Shown here one piece after another: positions 1 through 9,019 of a stretch of 64,000 nt of DNA. The translations under genes and the position numbers were made by a program. Each line of letters starts with the position of its first letter. The first letter of the stretch is position 1. The stretch is from contig CM054144.1 in NCBI GenBank assembly GCA_028751875.1, positions 26,702,280-26,766,279 of the forward strand, read 5' to 3'. This DNA comes from Rapana venosa. Lineage: Eukaryota; Mollusca; Gastropoda; Neogastropoda; Muricidae. The notes under the pieces were generated by a model that was not told the DNA's origin, ran no database searches, and worked only from the letters and a program-made list of their open reading frames with translations.

Positions 1-181
1 CGCACAAGGTGGTTTTCACCCATACTTTTTATATTGGCTTGACCTCTTTTTCCTCTTCATGTTTCTTTACATATTAGTTATTACATTCATTAACATTACA
101 TTTCTTCTCTAAAAGACTTAATAGAATACTAGTATTTCCATACTCAGCTGAGGGAGAACGAAGGGCCGCATACAACCCAAT
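1..181. other. Intergenic, no recognised feature
   Basis: AT-rich sequence with no open frame, repeat or motif that I recognise. It ends at a long poly-G run. Confidence 0.5.

Positions 182-211
<30 letters not shown>
182..211. repeat. Poly-G homopolymer, about 30 bases
   Basis: An uninterrupted G run that directly abuts a tRNA-like SINE head on its right side. Its length is unlikely to be exact in an assembly. A similar poly-C run of about 24 lies at 1198-1221 and one of 20 at 3526-3545. Confidence 0.9.
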
Positions 212-212
<1 letters not shown>

Positions 213-790
213 GGAATAGCCTAGTGTAGAGTGTTGCGTTCGTGGTCTGACGGCCCGGAATTAAGCCACCACGGAGACGCCTGTTTTAAGGATTTTTACG
301 ACGGGATAGCTCAGTGGTCGGAGCACTCGCTTTCCCCCAGCCAAGTTAAGCAGCGTCGAGCGTGGTTACCAGTTGGATGGGTGACCGTTTACGCGCCTTG
401 GCTTCAGTACAGTTCCCCCAGTTCACCCAGCTGTAAATGGGTACCTGCCCTCTTTAGGGTCAGGGAAGGTAAAGCAGCGAGGGAGAGGAGATGGGCGCCG
501 CCCTCAATATGCTGGCCCTAGAGAAGTGAGGTCTCTGACGCCTCGCTCCCCTACGACCTTATAGGTTATGGGACTCCTTTACCTTTACCTTACCCTGGAG
601 TTAACATCAGTAGGCTTCTGACTCCATTCCTACAAAAAAAACTACATGAGTGAGGCTATGAACTGAGGCCTGTGCCCGAGCAGAACATTTTGTATACACT
701 TTAAAATTCCGTTGGACATATCGAGCCTGTAAGAACAAATGACAATGGGTTTTTTTCAAAGTGCCTGCCCACAGCTGTGTGTTAAGACAC
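213..790 (+). repeat. tRNA-derived SINE, degenerate, split by another SINE
   Basis: The left part (213-300) has a tRNA-like A-box region (tagcctagtg) followed by a decayed B-box area. The right part resumes at about 594 with the family's typical 'ctggagttaacatcag' segment and a worn body. Undamaged copies elsewhere in the window (2034-2378, 14590-14930) run without a break from the head through 'ctggagttaacatcag', so the block at 301-593 is an insertion. The 3' end is too worn to place exactly. Confidence 0.65.
301..593 (+). repeat. Composite SINE with tRNA-like start and 5S rRNA-like internal region, copy 1
   Basis: It starts with a tRNA-type A box (gatagctcagtggtcggagc). It continues at 341-398 with a stretch that closely follows the internal control region of 5S rRNA: the 'aagcagcgtcg' A-box part, then 'tggttac' and 'ggatgggtgaccg' (5S box C). 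The non-RNA body ends in repeated ACCTTT units. A second copy at 1458-1748 is almost identical over about 290 bp, and a diverged third copy lies near 50205-50475. I infer a pol III-transcribed SINE that combines two promoter types. It is not a functional 5S or tRNA gene because only parts of each RNA are present. Confidence 0.8.
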
Positions 791-1135
791 CATCCCCAAA
801 GTCAGAATGGGTAAAAAATTAAAACAAAAATGGTTGCATATGCAAGCTCACAGTAAAATCATGGGCCTCTAGCCGGGGAACAACAACAACAACAACAACA
901 ACAAAATACTAGTACTGGCCACGTTTCTATTCCTCACCCTTGTTTGCTCTGTAACGTTAGCATGGATGCTAGCTTAGTGTAGAACAGAGCCAGAATTGGT
1001 GATTTCTACACTTCATCGCAGACTGTCTTTCCTTGATCCAAGTAATAAAAGTTTTTCTGTCGAATCTGACCGTTAACCTGGCGTTACCAATGGCTGTAAT
1101 ATTTTCTATTAAATATTAGCATTATACATAGGTCT
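791..1135. other. Intergenic, short (CAA)n only
   Basis: No gene seen. A (CAA)n microsatellite of about eight units lies at 880-905. Confidence 0.5.
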
Positions 1136-1870
1136 GTGTCAAACCTTTCGGCATGTAATGTTCCCGTATCAAATTTTCGTCTGGGACCCAGTCAAATCCC
1201 CCCCCCCCCCCCCCCCCCCCCAGCTTTTAGCTCAGTGCAGGCTTGCAGGCTTGTGTTCTTCCTTCCCTCAGGAGGTGTGGAGACTCATCCAGGACCAGAA
1301 CTCGGTGTCGCACACATCAATGCCACAAGTCTTGTGGAAAACGTTGATCTGATTGCTGCAAAAAGTGAGCACTTTGATGCTATTACTATTTTTGAAACAT
1401 GGTTATTATCGCCAACACGTACTGATTGCTCTATTTTATTCCATAATTATTCGACACGGGATAGCTCAGTGGTCGGAGCACTCGCTTTCCTCCAGCCAAG
1501 TTAAGCAGCGTCGAGCGTGGTTACCAGTTGGATGGGTGACCGTTTGCGTGCCTTGGCTTCAGTACAGTTACCCCAGTTCACCCAGCTGTAAATGGGTACC
1601 TGCCCTCTTTAGGGTCAGGGAAGGTAAAGCAGCGAGGGAGAGGAGATGGGCGCCGCCCTCAATATGCTGGCCCTAGAGAATTGAGGTCTCTGACACCTCG
1701 CTCCCCTACGACCTTATAGGTTATGGGACTCCTTTACCTTTTTTACCTTAATTATTCGACACCCTTCAGGAGTGACAATCTCGGAGATCCGCACAGGCGA
1801 CTAGAGTTAGTAGCCATGTAGTTATGGACAGAATTATTTAGCTTCTAAGTTACGGCCCGATCTACATGTC
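1136..1870 (+). pseudogene. Broken CR1-like LINE fragment with degenerate 2A-like motif and start of endonuclease domain
   Basis: The + frame from 1136 reads through a poly-Pro tract (from the poly-C run), then a hydrophobic stretch ending in GVETHPGP (1274-1297). It then gives the opening strands of an APE-type endonuclease (HINATSL, then FDAITIFETWL at about 1374-1406). In CR1-type elements this order, a leader ending in a DxExNPGP-like 2A sequence followed by the endonuclease, is known. Here the D and N of the 2A consensus are replaced by G and H, so recoding activity is doubtful. The frame is broken by the SINE at 1458-1748. After it, a short stretch (1763 to about 1850) appears to continue the element before stop codons accumulate. 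No reverse transcriptase domain follows, so this is a 5' fragment or remnant. Confidence 0.65.
1458..1748 (+). repeat. Composite tRNA/5S SINE, copy 2, with target-site duplication
   Basis: This is a near-identical copy of the element at 301-593, including the 5S-like block at about 1496-1553 and the ACCTTT-type tail. It is flanked by a perfect 14-bp direct repeat, taattattcgacac, at 1444-1457 and 1749-1762. That is direct evidence of target-primed insertion into the LINE fragment. The TSD also fixes the 5' end of the element at 'gggatagctcag'. Confidence 0.9.
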
Positions 1871-2033
1871 AGGGCCTTAGAAGCAGTCTGGGTAGAGATA
1901 GAATTGGGTAGAGAAAGTACTTAATTTCTTTTTTACAGACCCCCCTCCCCTCTTCCCCTCCCCTCAAATGTTGTGGTTGTAAAACTGGCAGCTTATTGAA
2001 TAAAGCATTAGTAAAGCTAATACATCGCTTAGG

Positions 2034-2378
2034 ACGGGATAGCCTAGTGGTTAGAACATTGCGCTCGCAATCTGACGACCCGGGTTCGATTCCCATTCAA
2101 GGGGATATTTTCCCCTGGAGTTAACATCAGTGCAGACTCCACTCTCCCCAAAAGTCCTTCGGATGAGACTATAACCCGAGGTCCCGTGTTCGAACACACA
2201 AAAAACATCTTGCGCACACGTAAAGTCCTGTTCCGCTTTTCGTAAGAGTAGGCGATTGTGTGCCAGTAGGAACAGATGACAGAATTGACAAAACCACATA
2301 CACACGGGGACTAGATGTAAAAAAGCACATAAGTGCTTATTCCATTATCCTCGATATAAAAGAATATATAAAAAAATA
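2034..2378 (+). repeat. tRNA-derived SINE, near full length (reference copy for the window)
   Basis: Starts 'acgggatagcctagtggtt' (A box at 2040-2054) with a good B box, ggttcgattcc, at 2083-2093. It continues into a central segment containing 'gtccttcggatgagac' and ends with 'gcttattccattatcctcg' plus an A-rich tail. At least six other full or partial copies occur in the window in both orientations. The head is tRNA-like but has no complete cloverleaf or acceptor end, so it is a SINE and not a tRNA gene. Confidence 0.85.
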
Positions 2379-2445
2379 ATAGGTGATTTTGATACTGACC
2401 ACCACTGTAACTCACAAGCAAGAGAACCTTTATCAGATGGACTCT

Positions 2446-2613
2446 ACGGTGGAGTGGTTAAGACTGTTTGACTTCAATCCCGTGGATCCTTGAAGTCGTG
2501 GGTCCGAATCTCAGTGACTGATGTCTGGTGAATTAACAGTGGGGATTTTTTTTAATGATCTTCCAGGTCAGCTTCGTGTGCAGACCTGCCATTGCCTTTT
2601 ATTCCCTTCGTGT

Positions 2614-2657
<44 letters not shown>

Positions 2658-2876
2658 CCACCACCACCACAACAACACAAAATCAAATATGCACGTTTAA
2701 GATCCCGTAATTTGTGTCAGTGATCGGTGGGTAAGGGAAACAGAACATACCCAGCAGGCAACCTACATACAAAACTGAGCCTGCCAAGGCCAGCAGGCAC
2801 ACCTGCAGTTACAAGCATAAGAGAAGACTAGGTGCTATGCACCCCACTCGGTAAGGGAACGTAGAGAAGAAGAAAG
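2446..2876 (+). repeat. Second tRNA-headed SINE family, about 430 bp, with internal (CA)n
   Basis: The head has an A-box-like 'ggtggagtggttaaga' and a B box 'ggtccgaatc' at 2501-2510. The body contains 'gatcttccaggtcagc', a (CA)n tract at 2615-2656, 'agatcccgtaatttgtgtca' and a 3' end of AGA/AAG repeats. I recognise this body as a type common in gastropod genomes but do not assign a family name. It differs throughout from the SINE at 2034-2378. Confidence 0.7.
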
Positions 2877-4370
2877 ACAATCTTTATCAATTTCAACAAC
2901 TGACAAACACCTACCTAATAGAAAAACGTTTTAAAGTTTTTCATTGTTCTTTGTTTTGTTTGTTTGTAGGCCTATAGGCCTATCCCTTTTCCATTGCCTT
3001 TGAGAAGAAAAGAAAGAAATAACTTTTTTTCTTTGACTTCAATTATTCCTTTATATATATTTTTATTTATTTATTCAATTGGTTATGTATTCTCATAGCT
3101 ATTTATCTGAATAACTTGATGACATTATGTGTAAAAGCATACATGCACACATGTGTGTGTGTGTTATTTTTTTTTTTATTGTGTGTGTGTGTGTGTGTGT
3201 GCACGCACGCACGCACATGCTCGCTACTTTCATCACATTAGTGCTAAATTGTGGCACTTTTTTTTTTTTACAACATAAGAAAAAAGCATAATCATGATCA
3301 AGAATAGACAGTTGTTCTTGTGACAAAATGAGCGGGCACAGTGATGGTGTTGTTACCAATCAATTATTTACTTGGATTATCTGACCATAGTTGTTACGAT
3401 TGAATATTTACCTGGAGTACCAGAATGGAAAAGTCGGGTAAGAACATTCATCATTTTCATTTATCACTCTCACATGCATGTCCGGCACGTTAGCCTGTTA
3501 TTGTTGACTAAAAGCATGAATGTGTCCCCCCCCCCCCCCCCCCCCACCCCCTCCTTTTTTATTATTATTATTTTTTTCTTGTTGAGAAGGGAAAGCTGCA
3601 TGCATGCTACATCCATCCTTGAGCACACAGATTGACATGCACAACACTTGGTGTTATAAAAAATACCACATTGCTTTATAAAACAACAGCAGTAACAACA
3701 ACATGCAGCGCCAAGTGGAGCTGGCTGACTAAATCAACACTGACAAGACCCCACAGTGTTTAATGGTTTGGGCATAATTGGTAATACTTGTGTACAGGCC
3801 TAGGTCTTCATGAAGATGGGGATGTGTCAACTGGTATTCATTCATACAGGGTACACACCTGTAATAACTTAAGGGTCTATAGAGTGCAAGTCGAAAAAAA
3901 AAGAGGTAATTTCACAGATTTTTTAAAGTATGAAAAAATGCACTGTGTACTTGCTTTTGGAATTGAGGACATAGAGTAATACCAGGTAATCACGAGAATG
4001 TTGGATATAATCATGCATGCATATTGCCGTAAGGAAGCTAGCAGACAACAAAGGACTGTTTGCTGAAAATTAAAAAAAATTCAAACCTACCAAATTTGTT
4101 CAAAACCACATTAGTTTTGAGTCAGAGGCTAGTCTTTCACAAAAAGTGGTTTTTATTTCTGTGGATACCTTAGTATGTGCGGTATGAATATAAGATCAAG
4201 AGTCATAATTATAGAAAAACAGAAGGGAACATGCAAATTTTCAATTTCTGTGTGTAGGCCCTACTAGCCTAAGTTGCACACATCCTGTGCTTTGCTACTG
4301 GGGCGGCCGAGATAGGTCTAGGCCTAAAGACGGACACAGTTCACGCATTATGATTCAAGGGAAGTACATC
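2877..4370. other. Intergenic, microsatellites only
   Basis: Holds (TG)n runs at about 3151-3164 and 3181-3200 and a poly-C of 20 at 3526-3545. No gene is recognised. The 3' end becomes promoter-like for the SLAIN gene. Confidence 0.5.
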
Positions 4371-4372
4371 TT

Positions 4373-4383
4373 ACGCATGCGCG
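4373..4383. promoter_or_regulatory. NRF1-like site in the SLAIN 5' region
   Basis: acgcatgcgcg is one base away from the palindromic NRF1 consensus (GCGCATGCGC). It lies 113 bp upstream of the SLAIN start codon, in the only GC-richer patch near the gene. NRF1 sites are common in housekeeping promoters. Use here is inferred from sequence and position only. Confidence 0.45.
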
Positions 4384-4395
4384 ATTGTTGTAAAT

Positions 4396-4449
4396 ATGGC
4401 GAAGGAGGTGGAGAAAGTGAATAGACCAACTATTGTTTGTTGTGGATGA
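4396..4449 (+). CDS. Upstream ORF in the SLAIN leader (17 codons)
   Basis: ATG at 4396 has A at -3 and G at +4 and reads 17 codons to TGA at 4447-4449, 36 bases before the SLAIN start at 4486. A further ATG at 4461 opens a very short frame, and one at 4479 overlaps the main start in another frame. If transcription starts upstream of 4396, these would reduce SLAIN initiation. Whether they lie in the mRNA depends on the unseen transcription start. Confidence 0.4.
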   Translation: MAKEVEKVNRPTIVCCG

Positions 4450-4485
4450 ACACAGTCCCTATGTTTCATACCTTCGTATGACAGC

Positions 4486-4796
4486 ATGGAGTCTACTGAT
4501 AATCTCATTAATCCGGAAAATGAAGTGAAGAAATTACAAGAACTGGTGAAAAAGTTGGAAAAACAGAATGAACTGTTGCGCAGCAAACAAAAAGTCAGCA
4601 GTGTGGATGGTTCATCACGATTATTTACGAATGGAGACGTTGGGGAAACTGTTGCCACACACACAAGTTGCGGTGACAAAGTTCATGGTCACCCTCCTTC
4701 AGATCACCTGAAGAACACCGTCCTCGAAGCGGGACTTGAAGATGTAGACGTGCTTGATGTTGATAATTTATCATTGAAAGATGAAGACGACAGTTG
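4486..4796 (+). CDS. SLAIN: SLAIN motif-containing protein, exon 1 (coiled coil)
   Basis: SLAIN1/2 proteins track growing microtubule plus ends by binding EB proteins and recruit the polymerase CKAP5 (chTOG); they act in the cytoplasm. The start is chosen because the protein then aligns with vertebrate SLAIN from residue 1. An acidic lead of about 12 residues is followed by a near-identical coiled-coil segment (EVKKLQELVKKLEKQNELLR, residues 14-33). A low-complexity acidic region follows and ends in DDSW. The donor GT is at 4797-4798 (g|gtgagt context) and the codon for W is split (phase 2). Exon 2 resumes with LYSSP exactly as in SLAIN proteins, where 'SWLYSSP' is conserved. Kozak context is good (A at -3, G at +4). 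Identification is very secure; SLAIN1 versus SLAIN2 orthology cannot be decided because invertebrates usually have one gene. Confidence 0.93.
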
Positions 4797-6071
4797 GTGA
4801 GTCACAGATTGAGATTACTTGAAGAACTTTGTGTCAGTTTGTGTTCGAGTAGCTTTTAGTTTTAATGTCAGTAGCTCACTAGCTGAGTAGAGTGATTGAC
4901 TTGTTCACTATACCGACTACTATACAATTATTGGTTACCAACTTTCTAGTATGTAATAATGTATTATATAGGGTCATTAGCAACAGCATTAACTCAGTAT
5001 TTATTTATTTATTTATTTCATTCTTTTATATCAAGGATAATGGAATAAGCACTTACTTGCTTTTTTACACCTAGTCCCCCTGTGTATGCGGTTTTGTAAA
5101 TTCTGTCATGTGTTCCCAGTACAATAGTTAAGATAGGTACTAAGTACTACTACTGAACTACTATAGTACTAGTACTACTAGTAGGCCCAGAGTTGCTTAT
5201 AACAAGTACTGCTAGTGCTACTGCTACCAGGTATTTGATATTAAAAATAATAGTAGTATTGTTTGCTAAGCACAGCATCTATGATTCTTTCTACTACTAC
5301 TACTCCTACATTTGCTGTAGATACTTCTAGTTCCAGTACTTTTTCGATTACTACTGATTTATGATCTATAGATCTATGACTACATTGAAATAAGACTTTC
5401 GATGAATAGGAATACTATCAGTATCACTGTATCAGTAGACTTGTGAGGGGATAGCCTTGAAATTGACACTAGTACAGTAGTAATCAGAAGTTTATTACAT
5501 TTACAATTGACTAAGTGATACTGTATAGTATGTACTCTGTAGTGACTATTGACTATTGTATACATGTATAGGCTGCTTTCACTGTAGTGTATTGTAAAGA
5601 GTTACCATACATTGTGTGTGTGCACATATTCACATACATTACATAATATAAAATTTGCTCTTGTGCATACACATGATAGTATTGATACACACATGTACAC
5701 ATACACAACACAACACACATACATACATATACACACACACACTGACACAGTGACACACATTATACAGTGACACACATACAACACACACACACACATACAC
5801 ACACACGTGCTTATTGTATTATCCTCAAAATAAATCAATAAATAAAAAATAAAACATAATCATTAGTAACACACACACATTCCACTTATTAATATTATGC
5901 TAGCCAAAGTACTTGCATTTGCAGGCAGGCAGGCACACACACATGCAGGCGCGCGTGCACACACACACATGTATACACACACAAGAAACATTTACACATG
6001 TAATAATGCACACACACACACACTCACAAGAAATGCATTTACACATATGCAATAATGCACACACCCACACG

Positions 6072-6113
<42 letters not shown>

Positions 6114-6914
6114 ACACACATCTAATTATACTAATGTCATGGAGTTGGTGAGTGTGAATAACATTAAGTTGAAGACAACACCACATAATATTTAATACTT
6201 TTATACTATATAATAGTCAGTAGTACAAACTTGTAGTGTGTACACTTGCTGGCACTGTGGCAGGTACACATGTGTGTAAAAACAACACACACGCACAGTA
6301 CACACATGCACACACTCATACACTCATGACTCACCCACACACTCGCCCACAAACAAATGAGAAATTCCCAAATTCATGAAATTGTATGTTAAGTTTTTAT
6401 TGAACCAGGTCATAGCAGAATAGACAGTGCATTGAAAAATTCACAAACTTGTTCAATGAAAATCTGTGAGTTACTGTTATTATCGCACTTGAAGGTAAAG
6501 TTTGCTATGTTTTGATTTTACTGTTTTACTTTTAGTGATTTGCCAGCCTAAACAGAAAGCCCTTTGTGTCACTTTCACATCAGACACTGAGACAGGAGTT
6601 TTGTGCATCGGACTAGATGCACATTTGTCATAGTAGTAATAACTCATTAACTGTCATTTATCTGTTGGTGAGGAAATATAACACTAAAGTTTGAGTATCT
6701 AATCATGTTATTTCTAAAGGGAACCATACTTTTCTTCAAGAAATACACAGTATACACTTCTGTAAATTATTCACCACCAGTGTGTGTCATACATGTGCGT
6801 TTATTTTTTGTTGTCTAGTAGTATTAGTAGAAGTAGTATATTTTTTTCTCTGCTGACAACATAGTGACATGTGATGGCCTACTCATCTAGATTTATATTA
6901 TAGTCATCAAAAGA

Positions 6915-6994
<80 letters not shown>

Positions 6995-7134
6995 CAGTGT
7001 TTGAGTGTGCGTCTCTGACTTGAGTGTGTGTGTGTGTGGGATGGACGGGTGGGTAGGTGGGTGTACGCTGTAATTGGAATCACACTTTAGTCAGGTAATG
7101 TGGTTTTATTTCATTTGTTCTTCTATTGCATCAG
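4797..7134 (+). other. SLAIN intron 1, CA-rich with SINE fragments
   Basis: GT-AG intron of about 2.3 kb. It contains a - strand SINE 3' fragment (5015-5119), dense CA/CACG microsatellites (5600-6120) and a long (TG)n block (6917-6992). A short + strand SINE tail piece is visible near 5808-5850. No further exon was seen. Confidence 0.75.
5015..5119 (-). repeat. tRNA-SINE 3' fragment
   Basis: On the - strand this matches the last third of the 2034-2378 SINE: the 'tgacagaatttacaaaaccg' region through 'gcttattccattatcc' and the A-rich tail. The head and core are missing. Confidence 0.75.
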
Positions 7135-7280
7135 GTTATATTCCTCTCCAAAGCCCCTGACCCCGCAGCAATCCAACATCAATGTGTACAAGTGGCTTAG
7201 ACAGGACTTTGATCACCCAAGTCCAGAACTGGAATCAGCTAGGCGGTCCTTGCTGTCTAAACTGGATGAAGTTGCTCGCA
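7135..7280 (+). CDS. SLAIN: SLAIN motif-containing protein, exon 2 (signature region)
   Basis: The acceptor is ttctattgcatcag|g and the donor a|gtaagt. The exon encodes the family signature: LYSSPKPLTPQQ, then VYKWLRQDFDHPSPELE and RRSLLSKLDE. It corresponds to the vertebrate block with LYSSPKKKLTPMQK and a following DYPSPDVE. Exon 2 enters in phase 2 and leaves in phase 1. The 'SPELE/KLDE' end is among the best conserved parts of the family. Confidence 0.93.
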
Positions 7281-7898
7281 GTAAGTAATTCTTCCTCACT
7301 CACTTATTTCCTTTTTGATCAATGTTTCAATTGCTATGGGTGTGAAGATTATTTATAAATATATCAAATGCATTTCATAAATCACTAAATTCATTCTATA
7401 TACTGTATAGGTCTCAGATAAAATTACACTTGTGTCAGGTGTGGTAGATCTACAGACTATAGTGCAAAGAGTAAGAGCTAGGATTTTGTGAGTTGGGGAT
7501 ATTTACCAAAAAAAATTGACTTGTGAATAGTAGAAGATAATTTATATATAGAGGTTATAGATAAAAAATTTAAAAAAATTGAAGTACACACACACACACT
7601 GAGAATTATTTGACTGGGAGGGTTTCTAAATTGTAGTTGAGACATGATTTGTCCATCTGACATTCTCAGAAGAAAAGAAAGACATTCACTATCTACTTCT
7701 TTAGGTCAGAAACAGTGATGACTGGATATCTCATACAATACTGACTTAAATTTAATATGTTGAAGATACAAAGCTACAGTTTTGAACATTTGTTTTAAGA
7801 AGATAATATTAAACACTTGTTTTAAGAAGATAATACATCTGATAAGATAGTATCTTTATTTCAAAATTTAGTACAGAATTATTGCTTTGTTTTTCCAG
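7281..7898 (+). other. SLAIN intron 2
   Basis: GT-AG intron of about 0.6 kb, phase 1, ending in a clear polypyrimidine tract and acceptor (tttgtttttccag). No repeat longer than a short CA run at 7586-7600 was noticed. Confidence 0.8.
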
Positions 7899-8078
7899 TG
7901 AACCGCAGTTGCAGTAGCCCAGTCTTGGGCAGCACCATACCTCTGACCAAGCCTGTGTCAGCTCTCAGTCGCTCTACAGAGGATTCTCGTAAATACCACA
8001 GCCATCATCCAGAGGATTCAGGCTCCCCTAAACACAGCTCCCTTCCTCATAAACGCCATTCTATGCTGGCTACTTTGG
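7899..8078 (+). CDS. SLAIN: SLAIN motif-containing protein, exon 3 (Ser/His-rich linker)
   Basis: This 180-nt, phase 1 to phase 1 exon encodes a Ser/Pro/His-rich disordered linker (MNRSCSSPVLGSTIPL at its start). It sits where SLAIN proteins have a long unstructured region, so the exon is placed by splice sites and frame, not by strong similarity. The acceptor ttccag|tg and donor g|gtaagg keep the frame with exons 2 and 4. Confidence 0.8.
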
Positions 8079-8336
8079 GTAAGGAATATATCTATTCCCC
8101 ATAGATTTTAACAAATGGGTGCCTTTCTGATTTGGTGCTTTGAAAAGAAACAAACAGAAAATCTTGATCTGAATTTTCATAATTGAAAATTGTCATTTCT
8201 AGAGTACTATTATCAAGAACATCATTCCTATTCTTTGATTTTCTTAAACTCATTAATACACCAGTATAACAGGTTGACTGACTGGAATGTAAAGTATAAA
8301 TAGGTGACTTATCACAGTATCCTGTAAGTATATATA

Positions 8337-8405
8337 ATAATAATAATGTATGGAATTTGTATAGCGCTGAATCTTGTAAAGCAACAAATCAAAGCGCTCA
8401 TACTG
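8337..8405 (-). repeat. L2/CR1-like LINE 3' tail fragment in SLAIN intron 3
   Basis: The reverse complement reads '...aagcgctttgat...cacaagattcagcgctat...aaattcc' followed by AAT-type repeats. That is the same short 3' terminus seen on the + strand at 18034-18095 and in copy B near 34363-34424. Only the tail is present, as expected from 5'-truncated LINE insertion. Confidence 0.6.
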
Positions 8406-8745
8406 AGTGAAGTGCATGGAAAAAGGAATGATCTGGATTATGTAAACTTATAAAGTATGAATACCCTTGTATTTATGGAGCTGTTTTGTCTGATATCAGA
8501 ACACATTATGTTGCTTATGTAGAAATATATAATTAGCTACCATTAAACTGTGCAATGTTGTAATTTCAATAATCAGCTGGGATGGAGAGTTTTTCATTTT
8601 TATGTTTGTTTGTTGATGCATTTATGAAATAAAATATAATAAATATCATGACAGATAAGAAAATACAGAATGTAAGAAAATTAGGGGTTATTTCATGTGA
8701 AGCATGTATTTTTCTTGAAGACGCTTACTTGTTATGTGTTGACAG

Positions 8746-8898
8746 GGAGTCGAGTGGAGAATGGCACTTTTACCAGGCGGAAGAAAGGGGATGAACATCA
8801 CGGATCCTTGGTGGAAAGAAGAGAGAAGGGTGAAGATGGAGCTTACAACTTGCCTGAAGGCACCGATGTAGAAAAATTGGCCAGGCAACAGGAAGAAA
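8746..8898 (+). CDS. SLAIN: SLAIN motif-containing protein, exon 4 (last exon seen)
   Basis: This 153-nt, phase 1 to phase 1 exon ends with TDVEKLARQQEE, which matches the conserved DVxxLARxQEES block of vertebrate SLAIN. The donor a|gtaagc leaves an 'a' that would complete the expected Ser codon. The C-terminal half of the family (Arg/Ser/Pro-rich, EB-binding) should follow, but I found no later exon between here and 64000. The next exon therefore lies beyond the window, or the locus is disrupted or misassembled right after the CA array at 8914-9018. Confidence 0.88.
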
Positions 8899-8911
8899 GT
8901 AAGCCTGTGTT

Positions 8912-8913
<2 letters not shown>

Positions 8914-8994
<81 letters not shown>

Positions 8995-9018
8995 CACACA
9001 ACACACACACACAACACA
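8914..9018. repeat. (CA)n array at the left edge of the 16.3-kb duplication
   Basis: About 100 bp of CA repeat with a few AACAC interruptions, starting 15 bp after the SLAIN exon 4 donor. Its right edge coincides with the first base of the tandem duplication (9016). Cys-Val and Thr-His open frames across it are artefacts of the repeat. Confidence 0.9.
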
Positions 9019-9019
9019 A

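Noticed and set aside
341..398. 5S rRNA gene
   Set aside because: Only the internal control region is matched. The 5' third of 5S is replaced by tRNA-like sequence, and the block sits inside a repeated SINE.
2034..2110. tRNA gene candidates (also at 2446, 14590, 301 and 1458)
   Set aside because: A and B boxes are present but the acceptor stem does not close, and each is followed by a SINE body found in several copies.
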